DNA of 64,000 bases from an uncultured Christensenellaceae bacterium (GCA_910586825.1 CAJUJF010000001.1:97615-161614); one strand, 5' to 3'; positions 8,029 through 18,895 are shown, numbered from the stretch's first letter. The notes: a model not told the origin generated them from the letters alone. Translations and numbers: made by a program.

Positions 8029-11000
8029 GTGAACAGCTTAGGGCGCGGTGACGACAAAAAAGAAAAAAATAAGGCTTCCGTAATGACGCGGGAAACGGTC
8101 GGAATGACGATTTTGTTGTTCGGCGCGATCCTGTTTTTGATCGCGGTTACGGGACCGTACATATTCGGAGACCCCGGAACGGCGATCACGGCGTTCTTTC
8201 TGGGGCTTTTCGGGCTGTTTTTCTATCCGCTCGATCTGTTGTTCGTATACTTCGGATTCGTTCTCGTATCCGGCAAGAAACCGATCCCGGGGAAATGGCT
8301 GGCGCGGTTTGTTCTCGTCGCGCTGTCCGTGTTCCTCATTGTGCATCTGTCCACGGCCGAACGGTTTGCGTCGGAAGGGTACGGCGGGTACCTGAGCGGT
8401 TGCTGGTCCGCGGCGGGGACGCATGCGGGCGAAGGAACGGGCGGCGGCGTTCTGATGGGGTTGATCGTTTATCCCGTGCGCAAGCTGTTTCATGCCGCCG
8501 GCGCGTACGTCGTGTTTTCTCTGGTGCTGATTGCGGCGGTATTCTTCCTTTTAATGGGTACGCCGCTGAAAGGGCTGATCTTCCGCGCCCGCGCGCCCCG
8601 CGCGCAAAAGACGGAAGAAACGCGCCCGCCCGTCACGTTCGAAGATCTCAGCGCGCCCGCCTATCACGAAGCGGTGCCGGAGCCGTTGCCCGAAGAGCGG
8701 TACGTTCCGCAACGCGCACCCTCCGCCCGTCGCAGCGTTCAGGAAGAGAGCCGCGAAATTTTGTTTTCCTCCGATCCCGCAAGCAGTTATCGGAACAATC
8801 TGATTTTCAGCAGCGATTCGCAGTTCAACAATTCTCCGCGCAGAAGCAGCGTCACGCGTACGGCTCCGACCGTCTCCGAAACGGTGAGCGCGACTTCCGC
8901 AACGGGATACGGCGCGGCGGAGTCTTCCGCGCCTGCAAGCTATGCGGAGCGCTATTCCACGCAGGCGGAGACCGCGCGCCCCGCGATGCCGCGCAAAGTG
9001 GTTCCCGTGGAAAGGACTTTCCCCGCGCGGGAAGAAAATTATAACTATCCGCAAATGCCGACTTACCGCGCGCCCGACGCCGTGAAAGAGCCGGAGGACA
9101 AGCGTGATTTTTATGCGAAAGACGTGACGCGGGAACCCGCCGCCGAAGAAAATACGGTTGCTTCCGCATCCGATTCCCCTGCGGGCGAACCTATGGAATC
9201 GCTGCGTTTGCCGTATGCGGCGCAACTCACGGACACGCCCGCCGCGTCCGAATCGTCCGCGCCTGCCGCGCCGACGGAGAGCGATTCGGGACTGCGTTCT
9301 CCGCGGGAGATGTTCCGCAACGCGTTTTCCCGTTCCCCGCAGGAGGAAGAGCGTCCGCAACCCCGTTTCGGCTTCGGTTCCGCGGCGCAGGAGGAAAAAA
9401 GCGAGCCGGATCGCGGATTCGGGACTTCGGAAGTCGACGTGGGTAGCGACCGTGTCGAGCGCGCGTTCCGCGAACTCGACAGCGCGCGGGGATTCGGCGC
9501 GCCGAAACGGGAGGAACCCTCCGTCTGGCGCACGGACGACGCGCCGCGGGAGGTCGAACCGACGCGGGAAACGGAGGATCCCGTTTCCGTCCGCCGCGGA
9601 TTTACCGAGCCCGAAGAGCCTGCGGAAGATTCCTTGCGCGGGCGTTCGGCGGCCGATTTGTTCGACGATGACGCGGACGCCGATTTCGACGACGCGGATT
9701 TCAGAAAGACGGACGAGCCGATCCCGCCGTCCCGTTCTTTCGAAGCGTTGCGCGAATCTCCCCGCCGCGGGAGTATGCAAAGCGCGCCGTCTCCGGTGCG
9801 CGAGATCTCGGACGAACCCGCGCCCGTTCCCGTCAAACACGTTTACAAAAAATACGTCTGTCCGAATCATAACCATTTCGAACAGTACAACGACACCGTT
9901 GCGGTTTCCACCGAAGAAATCGAACATAACTCCAACGTGATCGTCGAAACGCTGTCGGCATTCCATATCGAAGCGGAGGTCGTGAAAGTGACTTGCGGTT
10001 CCGCAGTCACGCGGTACGACATCGACATCCCCGGCAACGTGGCGGTGCGCAACGTCATTAAACGCGATGCGGAAATCGCGTTGCGGCTCCACGCGCGCGA
10101 CGGCGTAAATATCTATTCTAACTCCGAAGTGGGCGCGATTTCGATCGAAGTTCCCAACTCCGTTCGCGCGACCGTCGGGCTTCGCGCCGTCATGCAGTCG
10201 GACGAATACGTGAACGGGAAGCCCAATTCTCTGATGTTTGCGATCGGGAAGGATGTAGAGGGGCGCAACGTTTGCGGCAATATCGTAAAAATGAAGCACC
10301 TTCTCGTTGCCGGTTCCACCGGTTCGGGCAAGAGCGTCTGTTTGAACGCGATGCTGATCAGTCTGATCTGCAAATACTCGCCCGAGGATCTGCGGTTGAT
10401 TCTGATCGACCCGAAAAAAGTGGAGTTTGCGATTTTCGACGGGCTTCCGCATCTCATGATCAACGAGATCATCGCCGACGCGCAAAAAGCGGTTACCGCG
10501 CTCAACTGGGCGATCAAGGAAATGGAACGCCGTTACAGCCTGTTCGAACAGAAGACGCGCAGCGGCGCGAACGTGCATAATCTGGACGAGTACAACGCTC
10601 ACCTCACGGAAGACGAAGAGAAACTTCCCAAAATCGTCATCGTGGTGGACGAGCTAGCTGATCTTATGTCGGTCGCCAAAAAGGACATCGAAGACCGGAT
10701 TCAGCGGCTTGCGCAGAAGGCGCGCGCCGCGGGAATGCATCTCGTCATCGCGACGCAACGCCCGTCCGTTGACGTCATCACGGGCGTCATCAAAGGCAAC
10801 CTTCCCACGCGGCTCGCATTCCGCGTCATTCAAGAAGTGGACAGTCGTACCATCCTCGACGAGTCGGGCGCGGAAAAACTGCTCGGCAACGGCGATATGC
10901 TCTACCGTTCGGAGGGCATGTTCAACTGTCTGCGCGTGCAGGGCGCGTTTATCAGTTCGCGCGAAGTGCAGGCCGTGATCGAGGACATCAAAGCGCACAA

Positions 11001-11319
11001 CGAGGCATATTTCGACGAATCGGTTGCAGACTATATCAACAAGAACGATTCGCCCGCCGGCGGTTCCGACGAGGACGGCGAGGACGACGGCAAGGTAAAT
11101 CCCCAATATATCAAGGCGTTGGCGATCGTCGTCAAGCTCGGCTCCGCTTCCATTTCGCTGATCCAGCGCAAGTGTTCGATCGGCTATAACCATGCGGGCA
11201 AGATCATCGAATGGATGGAGATGATGCATTACATTTCGCCGTTCGAGGGGAAAGCCAAACCGCGTACGGTTTTGCTTTCGAAAGAAGAATTTGAAAGTAA
11301 ATTCGGGAAGTTGGATTGA
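8029..11319 (+). CDS. ftsK: DNA translocase FtsK/SpoIIIE
   Basis: A 1096-residue membrane-anchored DNA pump that clears chromosomal DNA from the division septum. Four membrane helices lie in about residues 20-190. A low-complexity linker rich in Pro, Glu, Arg and Ser follows (about 190-610), longer than in Bacillus SpoIIIE. The motor has Walker A GSTGSGKSV at residue 762, Walker B IVIVVDELADLM, and the C-terminal winged-helix gamma domain (ALAIVVKLGSASISLIQRK onward) that reads orientation sequences. The start is a GTG with GGAGG seven bases upstream. Whether its main role is vegetative (FtsK) or in sporulation (SpoIIIE) cannot be told from sequence. The stop overlaps rimO. Confidence 0.94.
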   Translation: MNSLGRGDDKKEKNKASVMTRETVGMTILLFGAILFLIAVTGPYIFGDPGTAITAFFLGLFGLFFYPLDLLFVYFGFVLVSGKKPIPGKWLARFVLVALSVFLIVHLSTAERFASEGYGGYLSGCWSAAGTHAGEGTGGGVLMGLIVYPVRKLFHAAGAYVVFSLVLIAAVFFLLMGTPLKGLIFRARAPRAQKTEETRPPVTFEDLSAPAYHEAVPEPLPEERYVPQRAPSARRSVQEESREILFSSDPASSYRNNLIFSSDSQFNNSPRRSSVTRTAPTVSETVSATSATGYGAAESSAPASYAERYSTQAETARPAMPRKVVPVERTFPAREENYNYPQMPTYRAPDAVKEPEDKRDFYAKDVTREPAAEENTVASASDSPAGEPMESLRLPYAAQLTDTPAASESSAPAAPTESDSGLRSPREMFRNAFSRSPQEEERPQPRFGFGSAAQEEKSEPDRGFGTSEVDVGSDRVERAFRELDSARGFGAPKREEPSVWRTDDAPREVEPTRETEDPVSVRRGFTEPEEPAEDSLRGRSAADLFDDDADADFDDADFRKTDEPIPPSRSFEALRESPRRGSMQSAPSPVREISDEPAPVPVKHVYKKYVCPNHNHFEQYNDTVAVSTEEIEHNSNVIVETLSAFHIEAEVVKVTCGSAVTRYDIDIPGNVAVRNVIKRDAEIALRLHARDGVNIYSNSEVGAISIEVPNSVRATVGLRAVMQSDEYVNGKPNSLMFAIGKDVEGRNVCGNIVKMKHLLVAGSTGSGKSVCLNAMLISLICKYSPEDLRLILIDPKKVEFAIFDGLPHLMINEIIADAQKAVTALNWAIKEMERRYSLFEQKTRSGANVHNLDEYNAHLTEDEEKLPKIVIVVDELADLMSVAKKDIEDRIQRLAQKARAAGMHLVIATQRPSVDVITGVIKGNLPTRLAFRVIQEVDSRTILDESGAEKLLGNGDMLYRSEGMFNCLRVQGAFISSREVQAVIEDIKAHNEAYFDESVADYINKNDSPAGGSDEDGEDDGKVNPQYIKALAIVVKLGSASISLIQRKCSIGYNHAGKIIEWMEMMHYISPFEGKAKPRTVLLSKEEFESKFGKLD

Positions 11320-12635
11320 TGCTGAAAAAAGTATTCGGAATGATTTCGCTCGGTTGCGATAAAAACCGCGTCGACGGTGAGCGGCTTCTGGGCGAAGTCA
11401 AGCGCCGCGGCTGCGAGATCACGGACGACGTCGCGCAGGCGGAAGTGCTGATCGTGAATACCTGCGCGTTTTTAAACGCCGCGCGCGAAGAGTCGATCGA
11501 GGCCGTTCTGGAAGGAAACCGTTACCGCGGCGGGAAACTCGAAAAGATCGTCGTTACGGGCTGTCTGCCCGAAAAGTTTATCGGCGAACTCTTTCCCGCG
11601 CTCACGGAAGCGGACGTGTTTCTGGGGATCCGCGACGCGTCCGAACTCTTCCCCGCGCTCGAACGTTCGTATGCGGAAGGGCGGATCAACGCCGTCGGCA
11701 CGGGAACGGAGGGTTGCGCGGCGCGCGTTCTTACGACTTCGCCGCATGTAAAATATCTGAAAATTGCGGACGGGTGTTTCAATCACTGCACGTACTGTCT
11801 GATCCCCAAGATCCGCGGAAAATACCGTTCCTATCCCATGGAGGAGCTTCTCGAAGAAGCGCGCTCGCTCGGCGAGACCGAAGAACTCGTCCTCGTTGCG
11901 CAGGATACGACCCGCTACGGCGAGGATTTCGGCGAAAATAAATTTGCGGAACTCATCGAAAAAATTTCCGAACTTGACAATATCTGTCATATTCGTCTGC
12001 TATACTGTTATCCGGAAGCTATCGACGAACGGTTGATTTCGGAGATCAAAAACAATCCCAAAGTGATCAAGTATCTCGATATTCCCTTGCAGCACTCCGA
12101 AAACAGGATCTTAAAGCTGATGGGAAGAAGGGGCGGGAAAGAGGAATACCTCGCGCTCTTTGCGCGGTTGCGGCGGGAAATTCCGGAAATCGCGATCCGA
12201 ACCACCTTTATTGCGGGATTCCCTACGGAGACGGAAGAGGAACACGCCGCGATGCTCGCGTTTTTGGACGCGGCGCAGTTCGAGAACTGCGGATTCTTCG
12301 CCTATTCCCGCGAACCGGACACGCCTGCTTATAAATTGCCGGGACAGATTCCCGCCCGCGTAAAGCAGAAACGCGTAAAGGCGCTCTATCGCAAACAGGC
12401 GGAAATTTCCCGCGGGAATCTGAAAAAATATCAAGGCAAAACGCTTTCCGTCGTCTGCGACGGCGTGGATTTCGAACGGGGTTGTTTTACGGGAAGGGCA
12501 TATTTTCAGGCGCCCGAAATCGACGGTTCGGTCTATTTTACCGCATCGCATGCGGAGACGGGAAAACGGTATCGGGTGATCGTCGATCGCACGGATTCGT
12601 ATGATCTGTACGGTACGGTTCAGGAGGAGGATTGA
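11319..12635 (+). CDS. rimO: ribosomal protein S12 methylthiotransferase RimO
   Basis: A radical-SAM enzyme of 438 residues that adds a methylthio group to an aspartate of ribosomal protein S12. It has the N-terminal UPF0004 domain (MISLGCDKNRVDGE, NTCAFLNAAREES, VTGCLPE supply the three Cys of one Fe-S cluster), the radical-SAM CxxxCxxC in DGCFNHCTYCLIPKIRGKY, and a C-terminal TRAM domain. SLGCDKNRVD and IPKIRGKYRS distinguish RimO from MiaB. The ATG overlaps the ftsK stop (TGATG). Confidence 0.94.
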   Translation: MLKKVFGMISLGCDKNRVDGERLLGEVKRRGCEITDDVAQAEVLIVNTCAFLNAAREESIEAVLEGNRYRGGKLEKIVVTGCLPEKFIGELFPALTEADVFLGIRDASELFPALERSYAEGRINAVGTGTEGCAARVLTTSPHVKYLKIADGCFNHCTYCLIPKIRGKYRSYPMEELLEEARSLGETEELVLVAQDTTRYGEDFGENKFAELIEKISELDNICHIRLLYCYPEAIDERLISEIKNNPKVIKYLDIPLQHSENRILKLMGRRGGKEEYLALFARLRREIPEIAIRTTFIAGFPTETEEEHAAMLAFLDAAQFENCGFFAYSREPDTPAYKLPGQIPARVKQKRVKALYRKQAEISRGNLKKYQGKTLSVVCDGVDFERGCFTGRAYFQAPEIDGSVYFTASHAETGKRYRVIVDRTDSYDLYGTVQEED

Positions 12636-12637
12636 TT

Positions 12638-13273
12638 ATGAATTTACCTAACAAAATTACATTGACGCGGATCTTTATGATTCCCGTGTTCGTCGCGGTG
12701 TTCTACTGTGGTGTTCTCTCGCCGTGGTGTTATTTAGCGTCTGCGGTCGTGTTTTTGCTTGCCGCGCTGACCGACGCGCTGGACGGTCATATCGCGCGTT
12801 CGCGCAATCTCGTGACCAATCTCGGAAAATTTCTCGATCCGATCGCCGATAAAGTTCTGGTTTCCACGGCGCTTATCGTATTGCTTACGGTACCCGTTGC
12901 CTTTACCGTATCGCCGTTTGCGGGTTGCGGAACGATCGTCGCGGGGATCTGCGTCGCGCTGATTCTTGCGCGGGAATTGATCGTAAGCGGATTCCGCATG
13001 ATCGCGTCGGGCAGGAATTTGGTGCTCGCGGCGGATAAACTCGGAAAGATCAAAACGACGTTTCAGGATATTGCGATCGCGTTTTTGCTCGTTTCAATGA
13101 CGTTTTTGATTTTAAGCGGCGGACAAACCGATCATAATATGTATGTTGCGGGGCTGATCATCGACTATATCGGGCTTGCCTGCTTCGTCGTATGCACGTT
13201 GCTTACGGTGATATCGGGCGCGAACTATATCATTCGGAACCGTCAGGTTTTGAAAGACGGGGAGCGCGCATGA
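12638..13273 (+). CDS. pgsA: CDP-diacylglycerol-glycerol-3-phosphate 3-phosphatidyltransferase
   Basis: A 211-residue membrane enzyme that makes phosphatidylglycerol phosphate, the committed step to phosphatidylglycerol and cardiolipin. The CDP-alcohol phosphotransferase motif is seen as DALDGHIARSRN followed by GKFLDPIADK (the D-G-x2-A-R ... G-x3-D-x3-D pattern). About five hydrophobic segments. AGGAGGAGG (12622-12630) points to the ATG at 12638. Position after rimO and before cinA-recA is classic for Firmicutes. Confidence 0.93.
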   Translation: MNLPNKITLTRIFMIPVFVAVFYCGVLSPWCYLASAVVFLLAALTDALDGHIARSRNLVTNLGKFLDPIADKVLVSTALIVLLTVPVAFTVSPFAGCGTIVAGICVALILARELIVSGFRMIASGRNLVLAADKLGKIKTTFQDIAIAFLLVSMTFLILSGGQTDHNMYVAGLIIDYIGLACFVVCTLLTVISGANYIIRNRQVLKDGERA

Positions 13274-14349
13274 AGTTTGCCGGAATCGTATTGAGAAACG
13301 TGCACAGTCCGATCTCTTCCGTCGAATACGGCAAGCCGTTCGACGCGTTGCTTTCGGGCGGTGTCGTGTTGGAGGAGATCTTGATGCTCTCTTACGACGC
13401 GCCGTCCGCGATTTCCGCGGCGTGCGCCCGTCTGAATACGGAGTACGAGGGCGTGTTTCTGATCTGCGATAAGGTGCTTTCCCAAACGGCGAAAAAAATT
13501 GTGTCCGCACTGACGGGCAGACGGTTTTCGGACGAATATCATCTCGAAGGCGAGGGGTGTTTCTTTGCCGTGCTTCCCGACGGGGAGACGGGCGCGGATA
13601 TCGTCCGTCGGCAGACGATCGCGCTTGTGGACGGGAGAAGGAAAAACTCTTATTCCCGCGTCGTGATCGGCGCGGTTTCGCCTCCTTCCGCGAAACTCAA
13701 TGCCGCGCTCAAACGCGCGTTTGCGGCGGCGGGCGGCAAGCTCGATCTGAATATCAGCGAAAAATACGGTTGCGCGCGCATCGAGATCGTGTATGACGCT
13801 TCGACGCCGAAGATGGTCGCGGACGAGGTCGTGCGGATCCTTGCAACCGAATTGGAAGGGTATCTCTATACCCTCGAAGACGTGTCTCTTGCCCGACGGC
13901 TGTGCGAAGCTTTGAAATTGCACCGCCTGCGGATTTCGACGGCGGAGTCGTTTACGGGCGGCGGGATCGGCAGGGCGATCGTTCGCGTGCCGGGCGCCAG
14001 CGAGGTGTTTTTCGAGGGGATCAACGCGTACGATAACCGATCCAAACAGGAACGGCTCGGCGTATCCGAGCTGACGATCATGCAAAAAGGCGCGGTTTCC
14101 GACGAAACCGCTTACGAGATGGCGGCGGGGCTCATTTCTGGCGGGAATTGCGACGTCGCGATCGCGACGACGGGGATCGCCGGTCCGAAAGCGGACGGAA
14201 CCGACAAGCCCGTGGGGCTGTGTTACATTGCCGTCGGCACGAAAGAGAGGGTGCGGGTATTCCGTTTCCGCCTTTCGGGCGACCGCGAAACGATCACCGA
14301 AACTGCGGTGAATCTTGCGCTGTTCCATGCGCTGCAAGAGATAAAATAA
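13270..14349 (+). CDS. cinA: CinA-family protein, divergent N-terminus, PncC amidase domain
   Basis: 359 residues. The C-terminal third (about 210-359) is a nicotinamide-nucleotide amidase (PncC) domain: LRISTAESFTGGGIGRAIV holds the catalytic Ser, then GINAYDNRSKQERLGV, KGAVSDETAYEMA and ATTGIAGPKADG. This enzyme recycles NMN to nicotinate mononucleotide. The N-terminal part (1-165) lies where the MoaB-like domain of CinA should be, but the GTELLxG and TGGLGPTxDD motifs are not recognisable. The ATG at 13270 overlaps the pgsA stop (ATGA). The place directly before recA is the usual cinA position. Confidence 0.87.
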   Translation: MKFAGIVLRNVHSPISSVEYGKPFDALLSGGVVLEEILMLSYDAPSAISAACARLNTEYEGVFLICDKVLSQTAKKIVSALTGRRFSDEYHLEGEGCFFAVLPDGETGADIVRRQTIALVDGRRKNSYSRVVIGAVSPPSAKLNAALKRAFAAAGGKLDLNISEKYGCARIEIVYDASTPKMVADEVVRILATELEGYLYTLEDVSLARRLCEALKLHRLRISTAESFTGGGIGRAIVRVPGASEVFFEGINAYDNRSKQERLGVSELTIMQKGAVSDETAYEMAAGLISGGNCDVAIATTGIAGPKADGTDKPVGLCYIAVGTKERVRVFRFRLSGDRETITETAVNLALFHALQEIK

Positions 14350-14386
14350 ATTCGGCGGGTCCGCCGTATCCGGCGGAATCCGAATT
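14349..14386 (+). promoter_or_regulatory. structured intercistronic leader before recA
   Basis: Nested hairpin: outer AATTCGG (14349-14355) pairs with CCGAATT (14380-14386); inner TCCGCCG (14360-14366) pairs with CGGCGGA (14371-14377). No T-run follows, so it is not a simple terminator; it may be an mRNA processing or stability element separating recA from the upstream genes. Confidence 0.5.
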
Positions 14387-14417
14387 GAACGGGTAAAAAA
14401 TTAAGGAGCAATACATA

Positions 14418-15440
<1,023 letters not shown>

Positions 15441-15619
15441 GATCAAGCGGTTTTCTTGTGCGCCTGCGGGCGCATGAAAATCGACGGACGCCTGACGTTT
15501 TGAGCGCGTCGTAACAAAATCGGTTTCTAAGGAATCGCGCGAAAAGGCGGGGTTCGGGAAATCGGTTGCACGGTTGCAAAAGAGCGGACCTTTACCGTTC
15601 CGATCGGGAGGAAACACAT
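15441..15619 (+). other. recA-nadE spacer
   Basis: 179 bases without a supported gene. Holds a TGCGCC/GGCGCA hairpin (about 15459-15475) lacking a T-run, and GGGAGGAAA (15606-15613), the ribosome-binding site of nadE. Confidence 0.4.
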
Positions 15620-17524
15620 TTGAAACACGGTTTTGTAAAAGTTGCGGCGGTAAGCCCCGAACTGCGGGTTGCCGATCCCGCGTTCAACGCTGAAAAAATA
15701 ATCCAAGCGATCCGCGATCAGGCGGAGGCGGGGACGGAAATTCTCGTGTTTCCCGAACTGTCTCTTTGCGGATACACCTGCGGCGATCTGCTGTTGCAAA
15801 AGACGTTGCTCGACGGTTGTCTCGACGCGCTCAAACGGGTTTCCGAAGCGACGGAAGGCAAAAAAATGCTGGTCTTCGTAGGGCTTCCGTTCGAAGCGCG
15901 GGACGGGAAACTTTACAACTGCGCCGCGACGGTTGCGGACGGAAAAACGGAGGCGTTGATCCCGAAATCGTACCTTCCGAATTACGGGGAGTTTTACGAA
16001 AAGCGCTATTTCGAGCCTGCGCCGGAGAGCGGGCGGTACCTTTCCCTGTTCGGGAAGGACGACGTATATTTCGGCGCCGATATGATTTTCGAAGACGGGA
16101 GCGGCGCGGCGGTTGCCTGCGAGATCTGCGAAGATCTTTGGGCGCCGAATTCGCCTTCTTTAAGCGGTTCTGCCGCTCGGGCGAATATCGTCGTCAATTT
16201 ATCCGCATCGAACGAAACGGTCGGGAAGCGGGAATACCGCCATGCACTGATCGCCGCGCATTCGGGAAAGAACCTGTGCGCATACGTCTATTGCAATGCG
16301 GGTGCGGGGGAAAGCACCTCGGATTGCGTTTTCGCGGGCAATCATATTATTTATGAAAACGGAACGCTGCTTGCGGAGGCAAAGCCTTTTTCGGGGGAAG
16401 CTTGCGCGGCGGAGATCGACGTCGGATTTTTGCGGCACGAACGCCGCAGGATCGGTACCTTTCACGAAGAAGGAGACGGGCTTTCGAAACGGGTTTCGTT
16501 TGTCGGCGGAAAAGAGCTGAGTCTGCGCAAAATTTCCCGCACGCCTTTTGTGCCGGAATCGGAAGCGGAGCGTTCCGCGCGTAGCGAACTCATATTGTCC
16601 ATGCAGGCGCACGCGCTTGCAAAACGGCTGGAACATACCAAGTCGAAAACGGCGGTGATCGGCGTTTCGGGCGGGCTGGATTCCACGCTCGCACTGCTCG
16701 TTACGGCGCGCGCGTTCGATCTGACGGGGAGAAAGCGCGAAGATATTCTCGCCGTTACCATGCCCGGATTCGGTACGACGTTAAAGACCAAGAATAATTC
16801 GCTGTCCCTCATGCAGGCAATCGGCGCGACCGTCGAAACGGTGAACATTACCCAGACCGTGTCAAAACATTTTAGGGATATCGGACACGATCCCGCCGTT
16901 TTAGACGCGACGTACGAAAACGCGCAGGCGCGTTACCGTACGATGGTTCTGATGGATCTCGCCAATCAGACGAACGGGCTTGTGATCGGCACCGGCGATT
17001 TAAGCGAACTCGCGCTCGGCTGGTGCACTTACAACGGCGACCAGATGAGCATGTACGGGGTGAACGCCTCCGTTCCCAAGACGCTGGTAAAACACCTTGT
17101 TCGCTATGAGGGGAAACGCTTGGGCGGCAGAATGGAAATCGTGTTGAAGAGCGTGCTTTCCACCGAGATTTCGCCCGAACTGCTTCCGCCCGACGCGGAG
17201 GGGAATATCGCGCAGAAGACGGAAGATCTCGTCGGACCGTACGAATTGCACGATTTCTTTTTGCACCGCATGCTGCGTTGCGGCGACGGTCCGAAGAAAA
17301 TATACGATCTGGCGCGCTATGCGTTCGGCGACGCGTACGACGGCGCGACGGTAAAGAAATGGCTCGTCAACTTTTACAGGCGGTTTTTCACCCAGCAGTT
17401 CAAGCGCAACTGCATGCCCGACGGCGTGAAGATCGGTTCGGTTTCGCTTTCCCCGCGCGGGGACTGGCGCATGCCTTCCGACGCTTCTGCCGCGCTCTGG
17501 CTGCGGGAAGCGGAAAATTTATAA
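15620..17524 (+). CDS. nadE: glutamine-dependent NAD+ synthetase
   Basis: A 634-residue two-domain enzyme that turns nicotinate adenine dinucleotide into NAD+ using ammonia released from glutamine. The N-terminal nitrilase-type glutaminase has its Glu-Lys-Cys triad: E46 in FPELSLCGY, the Lys in KSYLPNYGEFYE and C167 in VACEICEDLW. The synthetase domain carries the PP-loop GVSGGLDST from residue 348 and GTGDLSELALGWCTYNGD. A TTG start at 15620 is preferred because GGGAGGAAA sits six bases upstream and the family begins at this point (FVKVAAVSPEL). NadE and the PncC domain of cinA both act in NAD metabolism, a loose thematic link. Confidence 0.92.
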   Translation: MKHGFVKVAAVSPELRVADPAFNAEKIIQAIRDQAEAGTEILVFPELSLCGYTCGDLLLQKTLLDGCLDALKRVSEATEGKKMLVFVGLPFEARDGKLYNCAATVADGKTEALIPKSYLPNYGEFYEKRYFEPAPESGRYLSLFGKDDVYFGADMIFEDGSGAAVACEICEDLWAPNSPSLSGSAARANIVVNLSASNETVGKREYRHALIAAHSGKNLCAYVYCNAGAGESTSDCVFAGNHIIYENGTLLAEAKPFSGEACAAEIDVGFLRHERRRIGTFHEEGDGLSKRVSFVGGKELSLRKISRTPFVPESEAERSARSELILSMQAHALAKRLEHTKSKTAVIGVSGGLDSTLALLVTARAFDLTGRKREDILAVTMPGFGTTLKTKNNSLSLMQAIGATVETVNITQTVSKHFRDIGHDPAVLDATYENAQARYRTMVLMDLANQTNGLVIGTGDLSELALGWCTYNGDQMSMYGVNASVPKTLVKHLVRYEGKRLGGRMEIVLKSVLSTEISPELLPPDAEGNIAQKTEDLVGPYELHDFFLHRMLRCGDGPKKIYDLARYAFGDAYDGATVKKWLVNFYRRFFTQQFKRNCMPDGVKIGSVSLSPRGDWRMPSDASAALWLREAENL

Positions 17525-17545
17525 AAACCGAGGCGGGGGGATGTT

Positions 17546-18889
17546 ATGAGTTTCGCAAAAGATTTTGCATGGGGCGTTGCGACGGCGGCTTATCAGATTG
17601 AGGGCGGCGCGTACGCGGGCGACAAAGGTCTGAACGTGTGGGACGTCGGTTCCGCGACGAAAGGACGGATCTTCGAGGGACACACGGGGGATACCGCGTG
17701 CGACCATTACCGCCGTTTCCGCGAAGACGTCGCGTTGATGAAAAAGTTCGGGATCAAACATTACCGTCTTTCCGTCAACTGGGCGCGGCTGATCCCCGCA
17801 GGGACGGGCAAGGTCAGCGAAGAGGGGAAGCGGTTCTATCTTGCTTTGCTCGACGAGATGAAGCGGGCGGGCATCAAGCCGTGGATCACGCTGTTCCATT
17901 GGGATTACCCTTATGCGCTCTATCTCAAAGGCGGCTGGCTGAATGGCGACAGCCCCGCGTGGTTCGAAGAATATGCGGCGGTTTGCGCGGAGCTTTTCGG
18001 CGGCTATACCGATCGGATCATTCTGATTAACGAACCGCAGTGCTTCATAGGGCTCGGACATTATTCGGGCGTACACGCGCCGTTTTTGAAACTGCCGGCA
18101 AGCGAGGCGATGCGGGCGGCGCACAACGTGCTTCTTGCATGCGGGCGGGCGGAACGGCGGGTTCGCGCGATCTGCGGAGACTCCGTAAAAATCGGGACGG
18201 CGCAGGCGTATTGGCCCGCGATTCCGTTGCGGGAAGAGGATTACGAACTTGCCGAACGGGAGACGTTCGCCTGCCGTGAGGATTTCGGCTCGGCGGCGAT
18301 CTGGCTCGATACGGCGCTGTCGGGAAAATATCCCGAAGATTATGCCGCATGGCAAAAACGGGAGGGATTTACCTATCCCGCTTCGGATATGGAAATCATT
18401 CGTTGCCGATACGATTTCTGCGGACTGAACACTTATTCGGGGAATTATGTTACGGCGGGGGATGGGAAAACGGACTTTCTCACGCCGAAGCCCTCTGTGC
18501 CCAAGACGGACATGCGTTGGAACGTCTATCCCGACAGTATGTACTACGGCGCTAAATTCATCTTCGACAGATACCGTCTCCCCGTGGTATATACGGAAAA
18601 CGGCGTCGCGCTCACGGAATGGAAAACGGCGGAAGGGGAAATTCCGGACGACATGCGCATCGATTACACGAAGCGGTATTTGCGTTCGTTGCACCGTGCC
18701 GCGCAGGAAATTACGGTAGAGGGGTATTTCCACTGGTCGTTTATCGATAATTTCGAATGGGCGGAGGGGTTCTCCAAAAAATTCGGTTTAATCTACTGCG
18801 ATCCCGAAACGGGCGAGCGGATTCCCAAAAAAAGCGCTTTCTGGTACCAAAAAGTAATCGAGAGCAACGGGGAAGAAATTTTCAAATAG
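17546..18889 (+). CDS. bglA: glycoside hydrolase family 1 beta-glucosidase
   Basis: A 447-residue cytoplasmic retaining beta-glycosidase. N-terminal FAWGVATAAYQIEGG, acid/base E163 in LINEPQ (the usual TxNEP has lost its Thr), nucleophile E351 in YTENG, and HWSFIDNFEWAEGFSKKFGL close to the end. The residues after the second motif (EWAEG.SKKFGL) fit an unphosphorylated beta-glucoside rather than a 6-phospho-sugar, though that is inference. GGGGGGA lies before the ATG. It follows nadE by 21 bases and probably shares its message. No sugar transporter is adjacent. Confidence 0.92.
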   Translation: MSFAKDFAWGVATAAYQIEGGAYAGDKGLNVWDVGSATKGRIFEGHTGDTACDHYRRFREDVALMKKFGIKHYRLSVNWARLIPAGTGKVSEEGKRFYLALLDEMKRAGIKPWITLFHWDYPYALYLKGGWLNGDSPAWFEEYAAVCAELFGGYTDRIILINEPQCFIGLGHYSGVHAPFLKLPASEAMRAAHNVLLACGRAERRVRAICGDSVKIGTAQAYWPAIPLREEDYELAERETFACREDFGSAAIWLDTALSGKYPEDYAAWQKREGFTYPASDMEIIRCRYDFCGLNTYSGNYVTAGDGKTDFLTPKPSVPKTDMRWNVYPDSMYYGAKFIFDRYRLPVVYTENGVALTEWKTAEGEIPDDMRIDYTKRYLRSLHRAAQEITVEGYFHWSFIDNFEWAEGFSKKFGLIYCDPETGERIPKKSAFWYQKVIESNGEEIFK

Positions 18890-18895
18890 AATAAA

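Noticed and set aside
8551..10602. 683-codon minus-strand open frame within ftsK
   Set aside because: Antisense shadow of the FtsK linker and motor; no start signal.
14350..14417. LexA box before recA
   Set aside because: No sequence close to the Gram-positive SOS box was found in the short spacer.
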